Source of the DNA: Tragulus kanchil
Lineage: Eukaryota; Chordata; Mammalia; Artiodactyla; Tragulidae
Direction of reading: 5' to 3'
Length of the DNA: 64,000 bases
NCBI GenBank assembly: GCA_022376925.1
Contig: JAIOJX010000031.1
Span: 142,308,854-142,372,853, forward strand
Shown: in pieces, positions 11,943-23,348 of the stretch
How the letters are laid out: the number at the start of each line of letters is the position of its first letter
Numbering within the stretch: the stretch's first letter is position 1
Translations under genes and position numbers: made by a program
The notes under the pieces: model-generated
What the model was told of the DNA's origin: nothing
Databases searched by the model: none
The model's input: only the letters and a program-made list of their open reading frames with translations

Positions 11943-12857
11943 CATAAGAGAAGGGCTTTATTTATTTTGCTTATTTACTCAAGAAAAATTAGGTGCTACT
12001 AGTAACAACAACAATACATTTTCTCAAGTCTTGGTTTTCTTATCTGTCCAGACAATCAGGAGCAAGGGAAAAAATGTATTTTTTTGTCTTTTTTAAATGG
12101 GTCTTTCTACTTATGATATTTTCTGATTGATTAAGGTCATTAGTTTTTTTCTCTCCTTTGCTGTAAAGACACAGACCTTTAGCTGCAAATATTGAAAATT
12201 GCTATATTTGTTCCCAATGTTCTTAAAATTTCAAAATGATTTCATAAACGTTATCTCTCATGAAACATCTTGAGATGAGGTGAATGAAGAATTATTTAAG
12301 AAATATTTATTAAGCATCTACTGTGTTCCAAGGCATTTTGTTAGGGGCTAACAAGCCAAAATGCTGATGTGTTTGTCCTTTGGACTCGTGAAATATTACT
12401 GTTCTTGTTTGAAATAAAGACATGTAGAAATGAAGTAAATTTCCCTTTAAGCATCAAAACCTGTGGGTTCTTCATTCCCAAGTTTGTTCTGTGAAGATAG
12501 TGGGCTTGTGACCTGTAAGCCACAAAGATCTCAGGAAGGGAGGAGAGGAAGGAGGGACAGAGGGACACATTTATTAAGGATAAGTTGACAATGGTCAACT
12601 ATAACGTGGAGCTGGAGTCCTAGTTGGAGTTATAAATGCGAAAACAGTCTAATTATCATAGTAGAAAGGACCTGTCCAAATATTCTGTCTATGGAAGGAA
12701 AACCAAGAAGGGAATTACTAGCTTGACCTTTGTTATTTTTAACCTTGATTTGTATGTATTAGGCCCATTTCATTATGCTCCTACTCCCATGGCATTTGGT
12801 TTGAAAATTCAGCTTTCCATGTGCCTGAAGATGTTCTTGGAACCATCATATCTAGCT

Positions 12858-14070
12858 ACCTCAACGGTCATGAATTTACAAAGGAAAGAGTTTTTCATAA
12901 GGTCTTTCACACAAGAGCCTACCTGAAGTAGGAATTCTGCTCCAAGCGGCAGGTATTAATGTTTCCTCGATTTCCATGACACCAATTTACATGTCAGTCA
13001 TTTTGCTGGCTTTCTAAGTGGCAAATCTTCAAAAGTGTCACCATCAGAAGAAGACACAGCAAATCCCCCTTGCCAAGCCAATTAAGTTTTGCCGTCTTGG
13101 TGTTGTGTGGTAACTGCCTGCCTTGGGCATTTTCCGAAGCACCTTCCTGCTATAATCTGTTATATATAATGACTTAGCAAATGTATTTCTTCTTCCCAGA
13201 CTGAGGAAGAAAAATGGTTTTCATTTCTAGTCCAATAATATGGGACTTCTGCAGCAAGAAAAGTGAATCAAACTCTTTGATCCACCTAGTCAAACCAAAA
13301 AGGACATTAGGATCATGTTACTAACCATCCAGGCCTGTGTCCTATATCAAATCACTGCTTTTTCCTTCTGAGAATGATGCTGTTGACAACGATTCAGACA
13401 ATTTAAGGGCATGCTTCATGAAAAATCTGGTTTTTCCCCTTGGCCTGCCACAGATAAATCAAAAGCAAAGTTTGAGATGCACATTGGATGTCCCTTGGTG
13501 AGGACACTTTCTCCTTCTGGAGTGAAAGATGAAGTGTAAGAGGCAATCCAGATTATTGGATAGCTGTAAGAATCAATGAATGAAAAATATTCTTCCCTGT
13601 TGAATGGGACAATTTATTCTCATTGATGGCAAAAAAAAGTCAGAGAACGGTTCTTGGCTCATTATCTGTCTCACTGGAAGACAACTCGGTCTGGGGTTAG
13701 CGGAGAGACTGTCTATACCAGGACATAGTCAACAACCCAACTATGTAGTGATATTGGAAGTAAAAGTTGCTGAAAGATAGTACATTGCTATGTTTCCTAA
13801 TACTCAGATGATTTCCTTAGTGTGTGGGGACAAATCCTTACACTGCCTTGTCGAATTTGGAAAATTACTGTGATTTGTGAATCTACAAAATAAAGGTGAT
13901 TTAGCATCTTGCTCTTAGAACCTCCTTCCAAATACACGTTGGAGGGCATTTTCCATAAGTATCCCATCCATCACATAAAAGTTATAAATAAATGTTTCTG
14001 AACACTGTCTCTACATGTAAAAAAATGTATATATGTATATGTTTGGCACATAATAGGTATTCATTAAAAC
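12858..14070. other. unique non-coding sequence
   Basis: About 1.2 kb free of recognisable transposons, with no open frame of coding quality. The low repeat content and homeodomain-like cores such as ccaattaag (near 13080) make it a possible conserved non-coding stretch, but I cannot show conservation from one sequence. Confidence 0.4.
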
Positions 14071-14081
14071 CAGTTATTGTT

Positions 14082-14406
14082 GCACTTCCCCTGGTGGTCC
14101 AGTGGGTAAGGACACTGCCTTGCAGTGCAAGGGACGCTGGTTCGATCCCTGGCCTGGGAAGATCCCACGTGCCGCGGAGAGGCTGGACCGATGTGTTCGA
14201 TTACCGAGCCGGAGCTCTGCGCGCGTGTGCCCAGAGCCGGCGCTGTGTGACAACAGAGGCCACCACAATGGGAGGCCCACAGGAGCCAAAGAACAAAGAT
14301 GGATGAAAATGGAGAAATGAAAGACCAATAGAAGTGGCCCGCCCATCTCCCTCCCTCCCCATCCTACCCCCCAAAAAGATAAATAAATAAAATTAAATTA
14401 AAAAAA
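14082..14406 (+). mobile_element. CHR-like tRNA-Glu SINE (variant family) with TSD
   Basis: The head ttcccctggtggtccagtgg with box-B-like ggttcgatccctgg is the tRNA-Glu start of CHR/ART2 SINEs. The body (gccggagctctgcgcgcgtg ... caatgggaggcccacaggag ... gaccaatagaagtggccc) differs from the Bov-tA body and from the usual CHR body. It ends in an A-rich tail (aataaataaaattaaatt). A perfect 11-base direct repeat, cagttattgtt, flanks it at 14071-14081 and 14407-14417. Related copies lie at 26798, 35137/36234, 55944, 56417 and 59095. Confidence 0.9.
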
Positions 14407-14417
14407 CAGTTATTGTT

Positions 14418-14859
14418 AATGAGTAAATTATAGCATACATTGTTAATTATAATATTGTAATTTTTGTCCTAAATCTTATCTTTATAATCTAGTGGGAGAG
14501 GCATTAAAACTACATAAATGATTTCACATACTTATGACACAAACAAGGATAAATGTATGTACAAAGTATTACAATTATGCAGAAGAGATGGGGGTAGTTG
14601 AAGAAGGCCTTATAAAGCAGATAATGGCTAAGCAGATTTGAAAGATGAATAGGAGATAGTCAGAGAGCTGAGGATGGCTAGGCAGGGAAGGATAATTTAT
14701 GCCAAAGAAGTAGCATGTGAAAAGCCACAAAGGCACAAATACTCAGAGTTTGTGTGCCAAACTGTAAGTGAATCAGTTTGGGAAGATTATGGTTTATCTT
14801 GCTTAACATTCCATATGTGCTATAAAAAAAATGTGAATTCTGCTTTTTGTGTGTGTGTG
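14418..14859. other. unique non-coding sequence
   Basis: No gene recognised. A short (GT)n run sits near 14848-14861, next to the start of the L1 fragment. Confidence 0.4.
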
Positions 14860-15720
14860 TATAGTTTTCTGTAAATTCAACTAGATCAAGTTGGTTGATG
14901 GTATTGTTAAAGCCTTACTAATTTTCTCTCTACTTGCTATCTCAATTAAGAATTGTTGAAATCTCAAAACGTTATTGTGATTCTCTCATTTTTTGTTTAC
15001 ACTTCTACCAGTTTTTGCTTCATCTGTTATGAACTTCTACTACTAAATTTATAAATTTGAGATCAGTAAATCTTTTTGATGAAATTACCTCTTTAACACA
15101 AAGTTACTTTCTTGTGTTTGGTAATACTTTGAAATCTACTGTGCTTCGTATTCCCATTCTTTTGTTTTCAACCTATGTATGTCTATATTTAAAGTACAAC
15201 CATTTTAGGCAGCATATAGTTGGGCTCTTGTTTGTTCATCCAACTTGACAATCTCTGCTTTTTAATTAGAGCATTTAGGCTATTTACATTTAATATGATT
15301 GTTGACATAATTAGTGTAAATATACTATTTTGCTAGTTGCTTCTATTTTATTTATTCATCATTCTCTTTTTCCCAATAGTTTTGTATTAAGTACCTTTTA
15401 TGCTCATTTTTTAAGTCTCCTTTGTTGGTTTATTAATTATAAATGTCTTGTTATTTTATTGGTTGCTTTAGAGCTTCTGTGCATTTTAAGCTTACCACCA
15501 TGTACCTTAAAGGAACATTATATCAATGTATGTAGCATAAAATAACTTTTTAATCATTTATTCTCATTTCTCCTTTCTCATTCGTTATGTTATTATTACC
15601 ATATATTTTATTTATGTATATGATATAAACCTTATATCACCTTATTATTAATTTTCACATAAGGGATAACTGCCCTTAAAGATACTTAAATAATAAATAG
15701 ATCTTATTCATTTATCCATG
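14860..15720 (-). mobile_element. old L1 (L1M-type) ORF2 fragment, antisense
   Basis: On the + strand the text follows the reverse complement of L1 ORF2 toward the endonuclease end: ctactatctcaattaag-like wording near 14935, 'gtttttgcttcatctgttat' (15012), ggcagcatatagttgggctc (15209) and tttaggctatttacatttaa (15274). It is heavily diverged and has no intact frame. From about 15352 it lies in duplication 5. The right limit is approximate. Confidence 0.75.
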
Positions 15721-16085
15721 TGGTTATTATTTCTGGAACTCTGAATTTGTGTGTGTACAAATCCATATTCCCATTTAGTACCACTGTCTTTCTGCCCAAA
15801 GAACTTACTTCAATGTTCTCACAGACTGAGTCTCCTCCCAGCTTTTTTTTTTTTCCTTAAAAATATCTTTATTTTTAACTTAAACTTTATATTTTATAAC
15901 AATATCAGATTTGTAGAAAAAATTGTGAAGATAAGTTGGAGGAGAGAAAAAAAGAAAGAGAAATAGCATTTAGAGAATGTCATTTGAGTTGTACTAGCTA
16001 TAGTCCAGGAAGTATATTTCAGATCGAGTACATGAGAATGAAAGTGGGGATGGAGGAAAGGTAGACTTTAAAAATGATTAGGTGG

Positions 16086-16130
16086 GTTCTCGCTTTGGCA
16101 GCATATATACTAAAAAAAAAAAAAAAAAAA
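16086..16130 (+). pseudogene. U6 snRNA 5'-fragment retropseudogene
   Basis: U6 snRNA is the catalytic-core RNA of the spliceosome. Here only its first ~30 nucleotides are present. From 16086 the sequence follows the U6 5' stem-loop and adjoining region (tctcgctttggcagcatata, then tactaaaa) with about three substitutions, and runs straight into an A-tract of 19 (to 16130). A perfect 10-base direct repeat, gattaggtgg, flanks the unit (16076-16085 and 16131-16140). The structure indicates L1-mediated retrotransposition of a U6 3'-truncated, polyadenylated template. The rest of U6 is absent, so it cannot be functional. Confidence 0.85.
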
Positions 16131-16162
16131 GATTAGGTGGTCTATAGTACAATGTTAGTCAT

Positions 16163-16349
16163 TTGGTCATGCACACCTCTTTTGTTACCCCAGGAACTGT
16201 AGCCCAATAGGCTCCATGGAATTCTCCAGGCAAGAATACTTAAGTGGGTAGCCATTCTCTTCAGATCTTCCCAACTCAGGGACTGAATCCAATGCAGGTC
16301 TTCTGCACTAAGGGCAGATTCTTTACCCTCTGAGCCACCAGGGAAGCCC
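16163..16349 (-). mobile_element. Bov-A2/Bov-tA SINE, antisense
   Basis: Reads ctccaggcaagaatacttaa, cttcccaactcagggactga and ends ctgagccaccagggaagccc. It lies about 20 bases beyond the U6 fragment. Confidence 0.88.
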
Positions 16350-16447
16350 CTTTCATGGTCTAACACATAGTAAACACTCAACACATATGTTTTAACTAAA
16401 TGCATGAATGAGTATTGCAGAACTAAGACTAAGAAAAAAAACACAGT

Positions 16448-16815
16448 ATTTATTTATTCTCTTTTTCCCAATAGTTTTGTATTAAGTACCTTTTATGCTC
16501 ATTTTTTAAGTCTCCTTTGTTGGTTTATTAATTATAAATGTCTTGTTATTTTATTGGTTGCTTTAGAGCTTCTGTGCATTTTAAGCTTACCACCATGTAC
16601 CTTAAAGGAACATTATATCAATGTATGTAGCATAAAATAACTTTTTAATCATTTATTCTCATTTCTCCTTTCTCATTCGTTATGTTATTATTACCATATA
16701 TTTTATTTATGTATATGATATAAACCTTATATCACCTTATTATTAATTTTCACATAAGGGATAACTGCCCTTAAAGATACTTAAATAATAAATAGATCTT
16801 ATTCATTTATCCATG
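16448..16815 (-). mobile_element. old L1 fragment, copy B of duplication 5
   Basis: Repeat of the right part of the antisense L1 at 14860-15720, displaced by 1095 bases. Confidence 0.7.
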
Positions 16816-17180
16816 TGGTTATTATTTCTGGAACTCTGAATTTGTGTGTGTACAAATCCATATTCCCATTTAGTACCACTGTCTTTCTGCCCAAAGAACT
16901 TACTTCAATGTTCTCACAGACTGAGTCTCCTCCCAGCTTTTTTTTTTTTCCTTAAAAATATCTTTATTTTTAACTTAAACTTTATATTTTATAACAATAT
17001 CAGATTTGTAGAAAAAATTGTGAAGATAAGTTGGAGGAGAGAAAAAAAGAAAGAGAAATAGCATTTAGAGAATGTCATTTGAGTTGTACTAGCTATAGTC
17101 CAGGAAGTATATTTCAGATCGAGTACATGAGAATGAAAGTGGGGATGGAGGAAAGGTAGACTTTAAAAATGATTAGGTGG

Positions 17181-17224
17181 GTTCTCGCTTTGGCAGCATA
17201 TATACTAAAAAAAAAAAAAAAAAA
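17181..17224 (+). pseudogene. U6 5'-fragment, copy B of duplication 5
   Basis: Same retropseudogene and same gattaggtgg flanks (17171-17180, 17225-17234) as at 16086, with one A fewer in the tail. It is a product of the duplication, not a second insertion. Confidence 0.85.
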
Positions 17225-17256
17225 GATTAGGTGGTCTATAGTACAATGTTAGTCAT

Positions 17257-17443
17257 TTGGTCATGCACACCTCTTTTGTTACCCCAGGAACTGTAGCCCA
17301 ATAGGCTCCATGGAATTCTCCAGGCAAGAATACTTAAGTGGGTAGCCATTCTCTTCAGATCTTCCCAACTCAGGGACTGAATCCAATGCAGGTCTTCTGC
17401 ACTAAGGGCAGATTCTTTACCCTCTGAGCCACCAGGGAAGCCC
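17257..17443 (-). mobile_element. Bov-A2 SINE, copy B of duplication 5
   Basis: Identical in order and orientation to 16163-16349. Confidence 0.88.
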
Positions 17444-17516
17444 CTTTCATGGTCTAACACATAGTAAACACTCAACACATATGTTTTAACTAAATGCATG
17501 AATGAGTATTGCAGAA

Positions 17517-18057
17517 ATCCTATTAGGGAGACTAGACACATGTAAAATAAATAAAATACAACTCAACAGTTGGAGTAGCACTGGTGAGTAGAAGAGACTG
17601 CAAAACTTTGGATGGTCTGATGTATCAGAAGAGCCATACGAATCCATGGGAATGTGGTGGGTTACAGGTAACTGGAGAAGTCCTGTGTAGAGAGTGTCTG
17701 TCTGTCTGGAGCTGAATGGAACAGGAGGGAGAGGCAGGTCTCAGTCCTTTTCCAGGAACTCCTGTAACGGAGAAACTTTGCAAGGAGAGTACCCGGCCTC
17801 TGTGAGGAGAGTACCAGGCCTCCACGAGGAAAGCATTGGGCCTCTCTATGTGCAAGGTGGTCTATATTTCTGCTCTTACCATCTAGAAAAGGATGAATCC
17901 CTGGGAAACACAAAGACTCTCCTGTGATGAGAACTGAGGCTTTGTCGTGGTCAGTCAATTTTAGTTTGTATTACGGATATGTAATAATAAAGACCATAAA
18001 AAACTGATCATAAATGTTTATTTTTAAAGCATTAAAATGCTGAAATCTCGTGCCCAA
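17517..18057. other. unique non-coding sequence
   Basis: GC-richer than its surroundings. It contains the short 22-base tandem repeat at 17783-17848. Overlapping frames in three phases (17625-17958) have no domain evidence. Confidence 0.4.
17783..17848. repeat. 22-bp tandem repeat x3
   Basis: Three consecutive 22-base units: 17783-17804 (aggagagtacccggcctc...), 17805-17826 (aggagagtaccaggcctc...) and a more diverged third at 17827-17848 (aggaaagcattgggcctc...). A small degenerate minisatellite. Confidence 0.75.
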
Positions 18058-20288
18058 CTAGAGAAAATTGCTTAATTAAAAGCAGAACCTTTCTAAAGGG
18101 CAATCGGACCTCATATCCACATAAAAACCCCACACTGGGCATGGGAGACACCAACAACCCAAAGGCCAACAATAAATGCACCCCATAAAACCAGAAATAA
18201 AATGAGCTCTGTCTGAGGCATGAGGCAAGGGGAGGGGCGGCTCTGAGGCTGTATAATTGTCCAGCCCTCCCCTCATTGAGGCCAATTACCTAAGGGAGGA
18301 TTAGAAACTGACCTGGAGGTGATCACTTGTGCTTTAAAGTGGAAATCTAAAGTGGAAAGAACTCGCCCAAGAGAGGAGGACTGGAGGTGTGACAAGACCC
18401 GGGGGCCTGGGCACTGAGGAACGTTCTGGCTCCTTCTGCCCTCACCTTCCCAGGAGAGGCACCCTGGCTTTTCTGACTCACTCAGTGATGATGTCAGCCT
18501 TCCCCGTCCTCCTTGGCAGGACCTGCTAGAGTCAAGAGGTGGATTTAAGGAAACCGCCTGGGACCCCTGGAGCCCTGGATGGAGGTAGCACACAGATGGC
18601 GGTGCCAAGGGGCAGGGTGAAGGGGGAAAGAGTGGGCAACCTTACTCCCCGATGTGTGGTCGCAGAATGGCAGCCTCAATACTACCTGGGAGCCGGTTGG
18701 ACATAGTCAAGTCCATCTCCAGAATGACTGAAGCAATCTCATTCTGTATTTGAATGAAATTCCAAGGTGGACTAAGACTAAAATTGTTCTCCAAATCTGT
18801 ACCACAGACATGCTTACATCTCCAACTCTGAAGGGGGAATATAGAAGAGGAAGAATGAGGTATGTAGATCAGAAAGTACCTTCAAAAGGCAGATATGTCA
18901 GACTGATGATAGAGGAGATGACAGAGATAGTCCTACTGCACAGATTAAAAGAGTTGCTACCAAGGGAGATTCAAGATCCAGCCCCCAATCCCAGTTGCAA
19001 GCAACCTCCAGAAAGTATATAAACAAAGCAGATGTCCTCATGTAGAAAGATAGCTTGAGTGAAGCCTACAAGTGTGACTCAGAGTCAGACTGCCCTGGGA
19101 TTTATGAGCAGGTCACTGGTTGGTTGACTGTCCAGCAAGTTATATCTCTTTTTTTGTGCCTTAGTTCCCCATCTAGAGAAAATTGCTTAATTAAAAGCAG
19201 AACCTTTCTAAAGGGCAATCGGACCTCATATCCACATAAAAACCCCACACTGGGCATGGGAGACACCAACAACCCAAAGGCCAACAATAAATGCACCCCA
19301 TAAAACCAGAAATAAAATGAGCTCTGTCTGAGGCATGAGGCAAGGGGAGGGGCGGCTCTGAGGCTGTATAATTGTCCAGCCCTCCCCTCATTGAGGCCAA
19401 TTACCTAAGGGAGGATTAGAAACTGACCTGGAGGTGATCACTTGTGCTTTAAAGTGGAAATCTAAAGTGGAAAGAACTCGCCCAAGAGAGGAGGACTGGA
19501 GGTGTGACAAGACCCGGGGGCCTGGGCACTGAGGAACGTTCTGGCTCCTTCTGCCCTCACCTTCCCAGGAGAGGCACCCTGGCTTTTCTGACTCACTCAG
19601 TGATGATGTCAGCCTTCCCCGTCCTCCTTGGCAGGACCTGCTAGAGTCAAGAGGTGGATTTAAGGAAACCGCCTGGGACCCCTGGAGCCCTGGATGGAGG
19701 TAGCACACAGATGGCGGTGCCAAGGGGCAGGGTGAAGGGGAATGAGTGGGCAACCTTACTCCCCGATGTGTGGTCGCAGAATGGCAGCCTCAATACTACC
19801 TGGGAGCCGGTTGGACATAGTCAAGTCCATCTCCAGAATGACTGAAGCAATCTCATTCTGTATTTGAATGAAATTCCAAGGTGGACTAAGACTAAAATTG
19901 TTCTCCAAATCTGTACCACAGACATGCTTACATCTCCAACTCTGAAGGGGGAATATAGAAGAGGAAGAATGAGGTATGTAGATCAGAAAGTACCTTCAAA
20001 AGGCAGATATGTCAGACTGATGATAGAGGAGATGACAGAGATAGTCCTACTGCACAGATTAAAAGAGTTGCTACCAAGGGAGATTCAAGATCCAGCCCCC
20101 AATCCCAGTTGCAAGCAACCTCCAGAAAGTATATAAACAAAGCAGATGTCCTCATGTAGAAAGATAGCTTGAGTGAAGCCTACAAGTGTGACTCAGAGTC
20201 AGACTGCCCTGGGATTTATGAGCAGGTCACTGGTTGGTTGACTGTCCAGCAAGTTATATCTCTTTTTTTGTGCCTTAGTTCCCCCATC
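18058..20288. repeat. direct duplication 6 (1.115 kb x2)
   Basis: Copy A 18058-19172, copy B 19173-20288. The join is clean apart from homopolymer differences: a C-run of 4 against 5 at the end, and gggggaaagagtg against gggaatgagtg in the middle. The unit has GC-rich unique sequence plus the start of a MIR. The 90-codon and 69-codon frames inside are seen twice only for this reason. Confidence 0.97.
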
Positions 20289-20345
20289 TGCAAAATGGGG
20301 ATGTTATATGATATTACGTGAGTTAAGACATAATGTGTAGAGAAC
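20170..20345 (+). repeat. MIR SINE fragment
   Basis: Reads gagtcagactgccctgggat, then tgccttagttcccccatctg and aaaatggggatgttatatga, in the order of the MIR core. The 5' part is also present at 19056-19172 in copy A of duplication 6, which stops in mid-element. Confidence 0.8.
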
Positions 20346-21147
20346 CGTACACTCGGTTCTTACTGCTATCCAAGTGCTCTGTAAATGATAACCATTCTGT
20401 TATTATCTCCTGTAGTATCCCGCGGATTCGCTGAGGTAATGTACCTAAAGGAACAACAGCATGATCTATCTTGTTGAGTTCCCAAGTAAATAAGAAAAGG
20501 GACCTGAAATGGGCCCACAGAGGAGTAAGGATTTAAGAGGTGCGTATGGAGATCATTACTATTGCCTCTGCCAATATTGTCATCGTTTGAGGACCATGTC
20601 CACAAATTACCATATGCAGAGTTTCCTTGAGCATCCACAATGCCCACCCAAAGCTCTGGAGATGAAATTTTTAGCAGAACTACTTTGTAAAAGCAATGGA
20701 CGACACTACCCTGGATAATGCTTATTCAGCTGTCTGTCCAATGACCTTGGACATTCTTTCCATTGCGTGAGACTGTCTGGTTAAAGGGGCTGTTAATTTT
20801 GCTGGGCTTTTGGTAAACTTCCACCACATCTGCATCAACCGTAGGCTAAGTCTAGGTACAAGAGCAAATTGCTGTTGAAGAGTTTCCTTCCAGAGCCCGG
20901 CCTCTCTCAGAAACTATACCCTGATAGTTGCAATTGTCAGGGGACAGTGGAGTAACCCTCCCACCCACCATCCACCCAGCTGTCTCTATATTACACAAAC
21001 ATTTGTTGACACTTCCCAAGCTGCTGACAGTGTGTGTGTGTCTGTGTGTGTGTGTGTGTTTGTGTGCGTGTGCGTGCATGCGTGTGTTTGGCAATAGGCT
21101 GTGGATGAGGGTGGGGCAGCAAGAAAGTCAATAAAGGAAAGATGTTT
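20346..21147. other. unique non-coding sequence with (GT)n
   Basis: No gene recognised. An interrupted (GT)n microsatellite with gc/ca variants occupies 21030-21089, and frames on both strands (20852-21231) are made of it. Confidence 0.5.
21030..21089. repeat. interrupted (GT)n microsatellite
   Basis: A run of gt dinucleotides with tct, tttg and gtgcgtgcatgcg interruptions. The single copy lies just upstream of duplication 7. Confidence 0.9.
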
Positions 21148-21825
21148 CCTGCCCTCCAGGATCCTCCATATGAGGGGAGAATGTGATAACCATAATTGTG
21201 ATAATACCAGGTTGAGGATTATAAGAGCCAAATAGGTTCTTCCCAGGGGAGGGAAATTTTAGTTAACTCTATTAATGCTAGAAGCAAAATTTTCTGAAGG
21301 AGGAGCTTGCATTTATGTTGGACATTAGAGTACAATTTAGATTTTGGTAGGTAGAAAAATAAGGAACAACAGCAAAAAATGAGTGTCCTAGCCAGAGAGG
21401 GCAGCACAGGCAAAGGCGTAGAGATGAAGTGAAGGAAGGCCTCTAATGGATCGTGGTTCCCTCCTTGGTCTGCCCGAGACTGTCCAGTGTTAGCTACTCT
21501 TTTGGGTTAAAAGGGAAAGGTCCATTTACAATGCTAGTACAGAACCAGGCAAGAGTGCCATATTCAGGTCTCTGAACTTCTGCCTACTCGGAAAGGGACG
21601 TGAAGAGAACTATACATCAGAATATGCTCTTTTAGAGTGGACGTTAGTGAAGAGAACAGGAGCAACAGTGATACCACTCCCTCCTGCATCCACAGCAGAC
21701 ATAACTAATCGATAACAACATTGCCTCCAAATCCTTTCAATCTAGACTTCTCCACCCACTTGTAACTGACAAGGGTCTGCATCTCATTTGCTCTCCCCAT
21801 GACAGGGCCTAATTTCCTCAGAGAG

Positions 21826-21920
21826 AAGTCTCCAGGAGTCAGATGATTGGGGTTTGAGTTCTAGTTTCACACTTCCTGGCTTTGTCACTTTGGGTTATTG
21901 GGCTAATCCTTTGAGCTATG
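21826..21920 (+). repeat. MIR SINE fragment
   Basis: Reads ggggtttgagttctagtttc and cttcctggctttgtcacttt, the 5' core of a MIR, cut short by the adjoining Bov-A2. It is repeated at 22948-23042. Confidence 0.7.
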
Positions 21921-21929
21921 TGTGTGAAA

Positions 21930-22131
21930 AGTAAAAGAGTTAGTTGCTCAGTTGTGTCCAACTCTTTGTGACCCCATGAACCATAGACTGGCCAGGCTCC
22001 TCTGTCCATGGTATTCTCCAGGCAAGAATGGTGAAGTGGGTTGCCATTTCCTTCTCCAAGGAATCTTCACAACCCAGGGATCGAACCTGGGTCTCCTGCA
22101 TTACAGGCAAATTCTTTATCGCCTGAGCCAC
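21930..22131 (-). mobile_element. Bov-A2 SINE, antisense
   Basis: Well-preserved reverse complement of Bov-A2: ttgtgtccaactctttgtga, ggctcctctgtccatggtat, cccagggatcgaacctgggt, ending gcctgagccaccca. It interrupts the MIR-derived sequence on its left. Confidence 0.93.
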
Positions 22132-23051
22132 CCATTTGCAGATGGGAAGAACATTTTTTGGATGCTGTAGCAGAGACTGTGCTACCTGTTTGCTTAATCC
22201 TATTTTATTCTCTTTGCAGATGCATTTTATTCTCTTTGGGCAGGTTTATGCGATAAGGAATACAGAATCAGCCTGCCCTCCAGGATCCTCCATATGAGGG
22301 GAGAATGTGATAACCATAATTGTGATAATACCAGGTTGAGGATTATAAGAGCCAAATAGGTTCTTCCCAGGGGAGGGAAATTTTAGTTAACTCTATTAAT
22401 GCTAGAAGCAAAATTTTCTGAAGGAGGAGCTTGCATTTATGTTGGACATTAGAGTACAATTTAGATTTTGGTAGGTAGAAAAATAAGGAACAACAGCAAA
22501 AATGAGTGTCCTAGCCAGAGAGGCAGCACAGGCAAAGGCGTAGAGATGAAGTGAAGGAAGGCCTCTAATGGATCGTGGTTCCCTCCTTGGTCTGCCCGAG
22601 ACTGTCCAGTGTTAGCTACTCTTTTGGGTTAAAAGGGAAAGGTCCATTTACAATGCTAGTACAGAACCAGGCAAGAGTGCCATATTCAGGTCTCTGAACT
22701 TCTGCCTACTCGGAAAGGGACGTGAAGAGAACTATACATCAGAATATGCTCTTTTAGAGTGGACGTTAGTGAAGAGAACAGGAGCAACAGTGATACCACT
22801 CCCTCCTGCATCCACAGCAGACATAACTAATCGATAACAACATTGCCTCCAAATCCTTTCAATCTAGACTTCTCCACCCACTTGTAACTGACAAGGGTCT
22901 GCATCTCATTTGCTCTCCCCATGACAGGGCCTAATTTCCTCAGAGAGAAGTCTCCAGGAGTCAGATGATTGGGGTTTGAGTTCTAGTTTCACACTTCCTG
23001 GCTTTGTCACTTTGGGTTATTGGGCTAATCCTTTGAGCTATGTGTGTGAAA

Positions 23052-23253
23052 AGTAAAAGAGTTAGTTGCTCAGTTGTGTCCAACTCTTTGTGACCCCATG
23101 AACCATAGACTGGCCAGGCTCCTCTGTCCATGGTATTCTCCAGGCAAGAATGGTGAAGTGGGTTGCCATTTCCTTCTCCAAGGAATCTTCACAACCCAGG
23201 GATCGAACCTGGGTCTCCTGCATTACAGGCAAATTCTTTATCGCCTGAGCCAC
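23052..23253 (-). mobile_element. Bov-A2 SINE, copy B of duplication 7
   Basis: Same element as 21930-22131, displaced by 1122 bases. Confidence 0.93.
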
Positions 23254-23348
23254 CCATTTGCAGATGGGAAGAACATTTTTTGGATGCTGTAGCAGAGACT
23301 GTGCTACCTGTTTGCTTAATCCTATTTTATTCTCTTTGCAGATGCATA

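Larger units (their letters stand above)
10707..12857. repeat. direct duplication 4 (1.09 kb x2)
   Basis: Copy A 10707-11772, copy B 11795-12857, body offset 1086. About 22 bases of filler at 11773-11794 (including ttttgagacctaaaa) look like a corrupted form of the true upstream sequence at 10685-10706. A C-run is 6 long in copy A and 4 in copy B. The join creates a chimeric 150-codon frame (11550-12002) that is absent from the uninterrupted sequence. Confidence 0.97.
15352..17516. repeat. direct duplication 5 (1.07 kb x2)
   Basis: Copy A 15352-16422, copy B 16448-17516, offset 1095. Between them is about 25 bases of A-rich filler. The poly(A) of the U6 fragment is 19 long in copy A and 18 in copy B. 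Contents: antisense L1, the U6 fragment and an antisense Bov-A2. Confidence 0.97.
21148..23348. repeat. direct duplication 7 (1.12 kb x2)
   Basis: Copy A 21148-22225, copy B 22272-23348, body offset 1122. They are separated by 46 bases (22226-22271), part of which restates tttattctctttg from just upstream. Indels sit in homopolymers: gcaaaaaatg against gcaaaaatg, and gagagggcag against gagaggcag. Contains a MIR and a Bov-A2. Confidence 0.97.
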
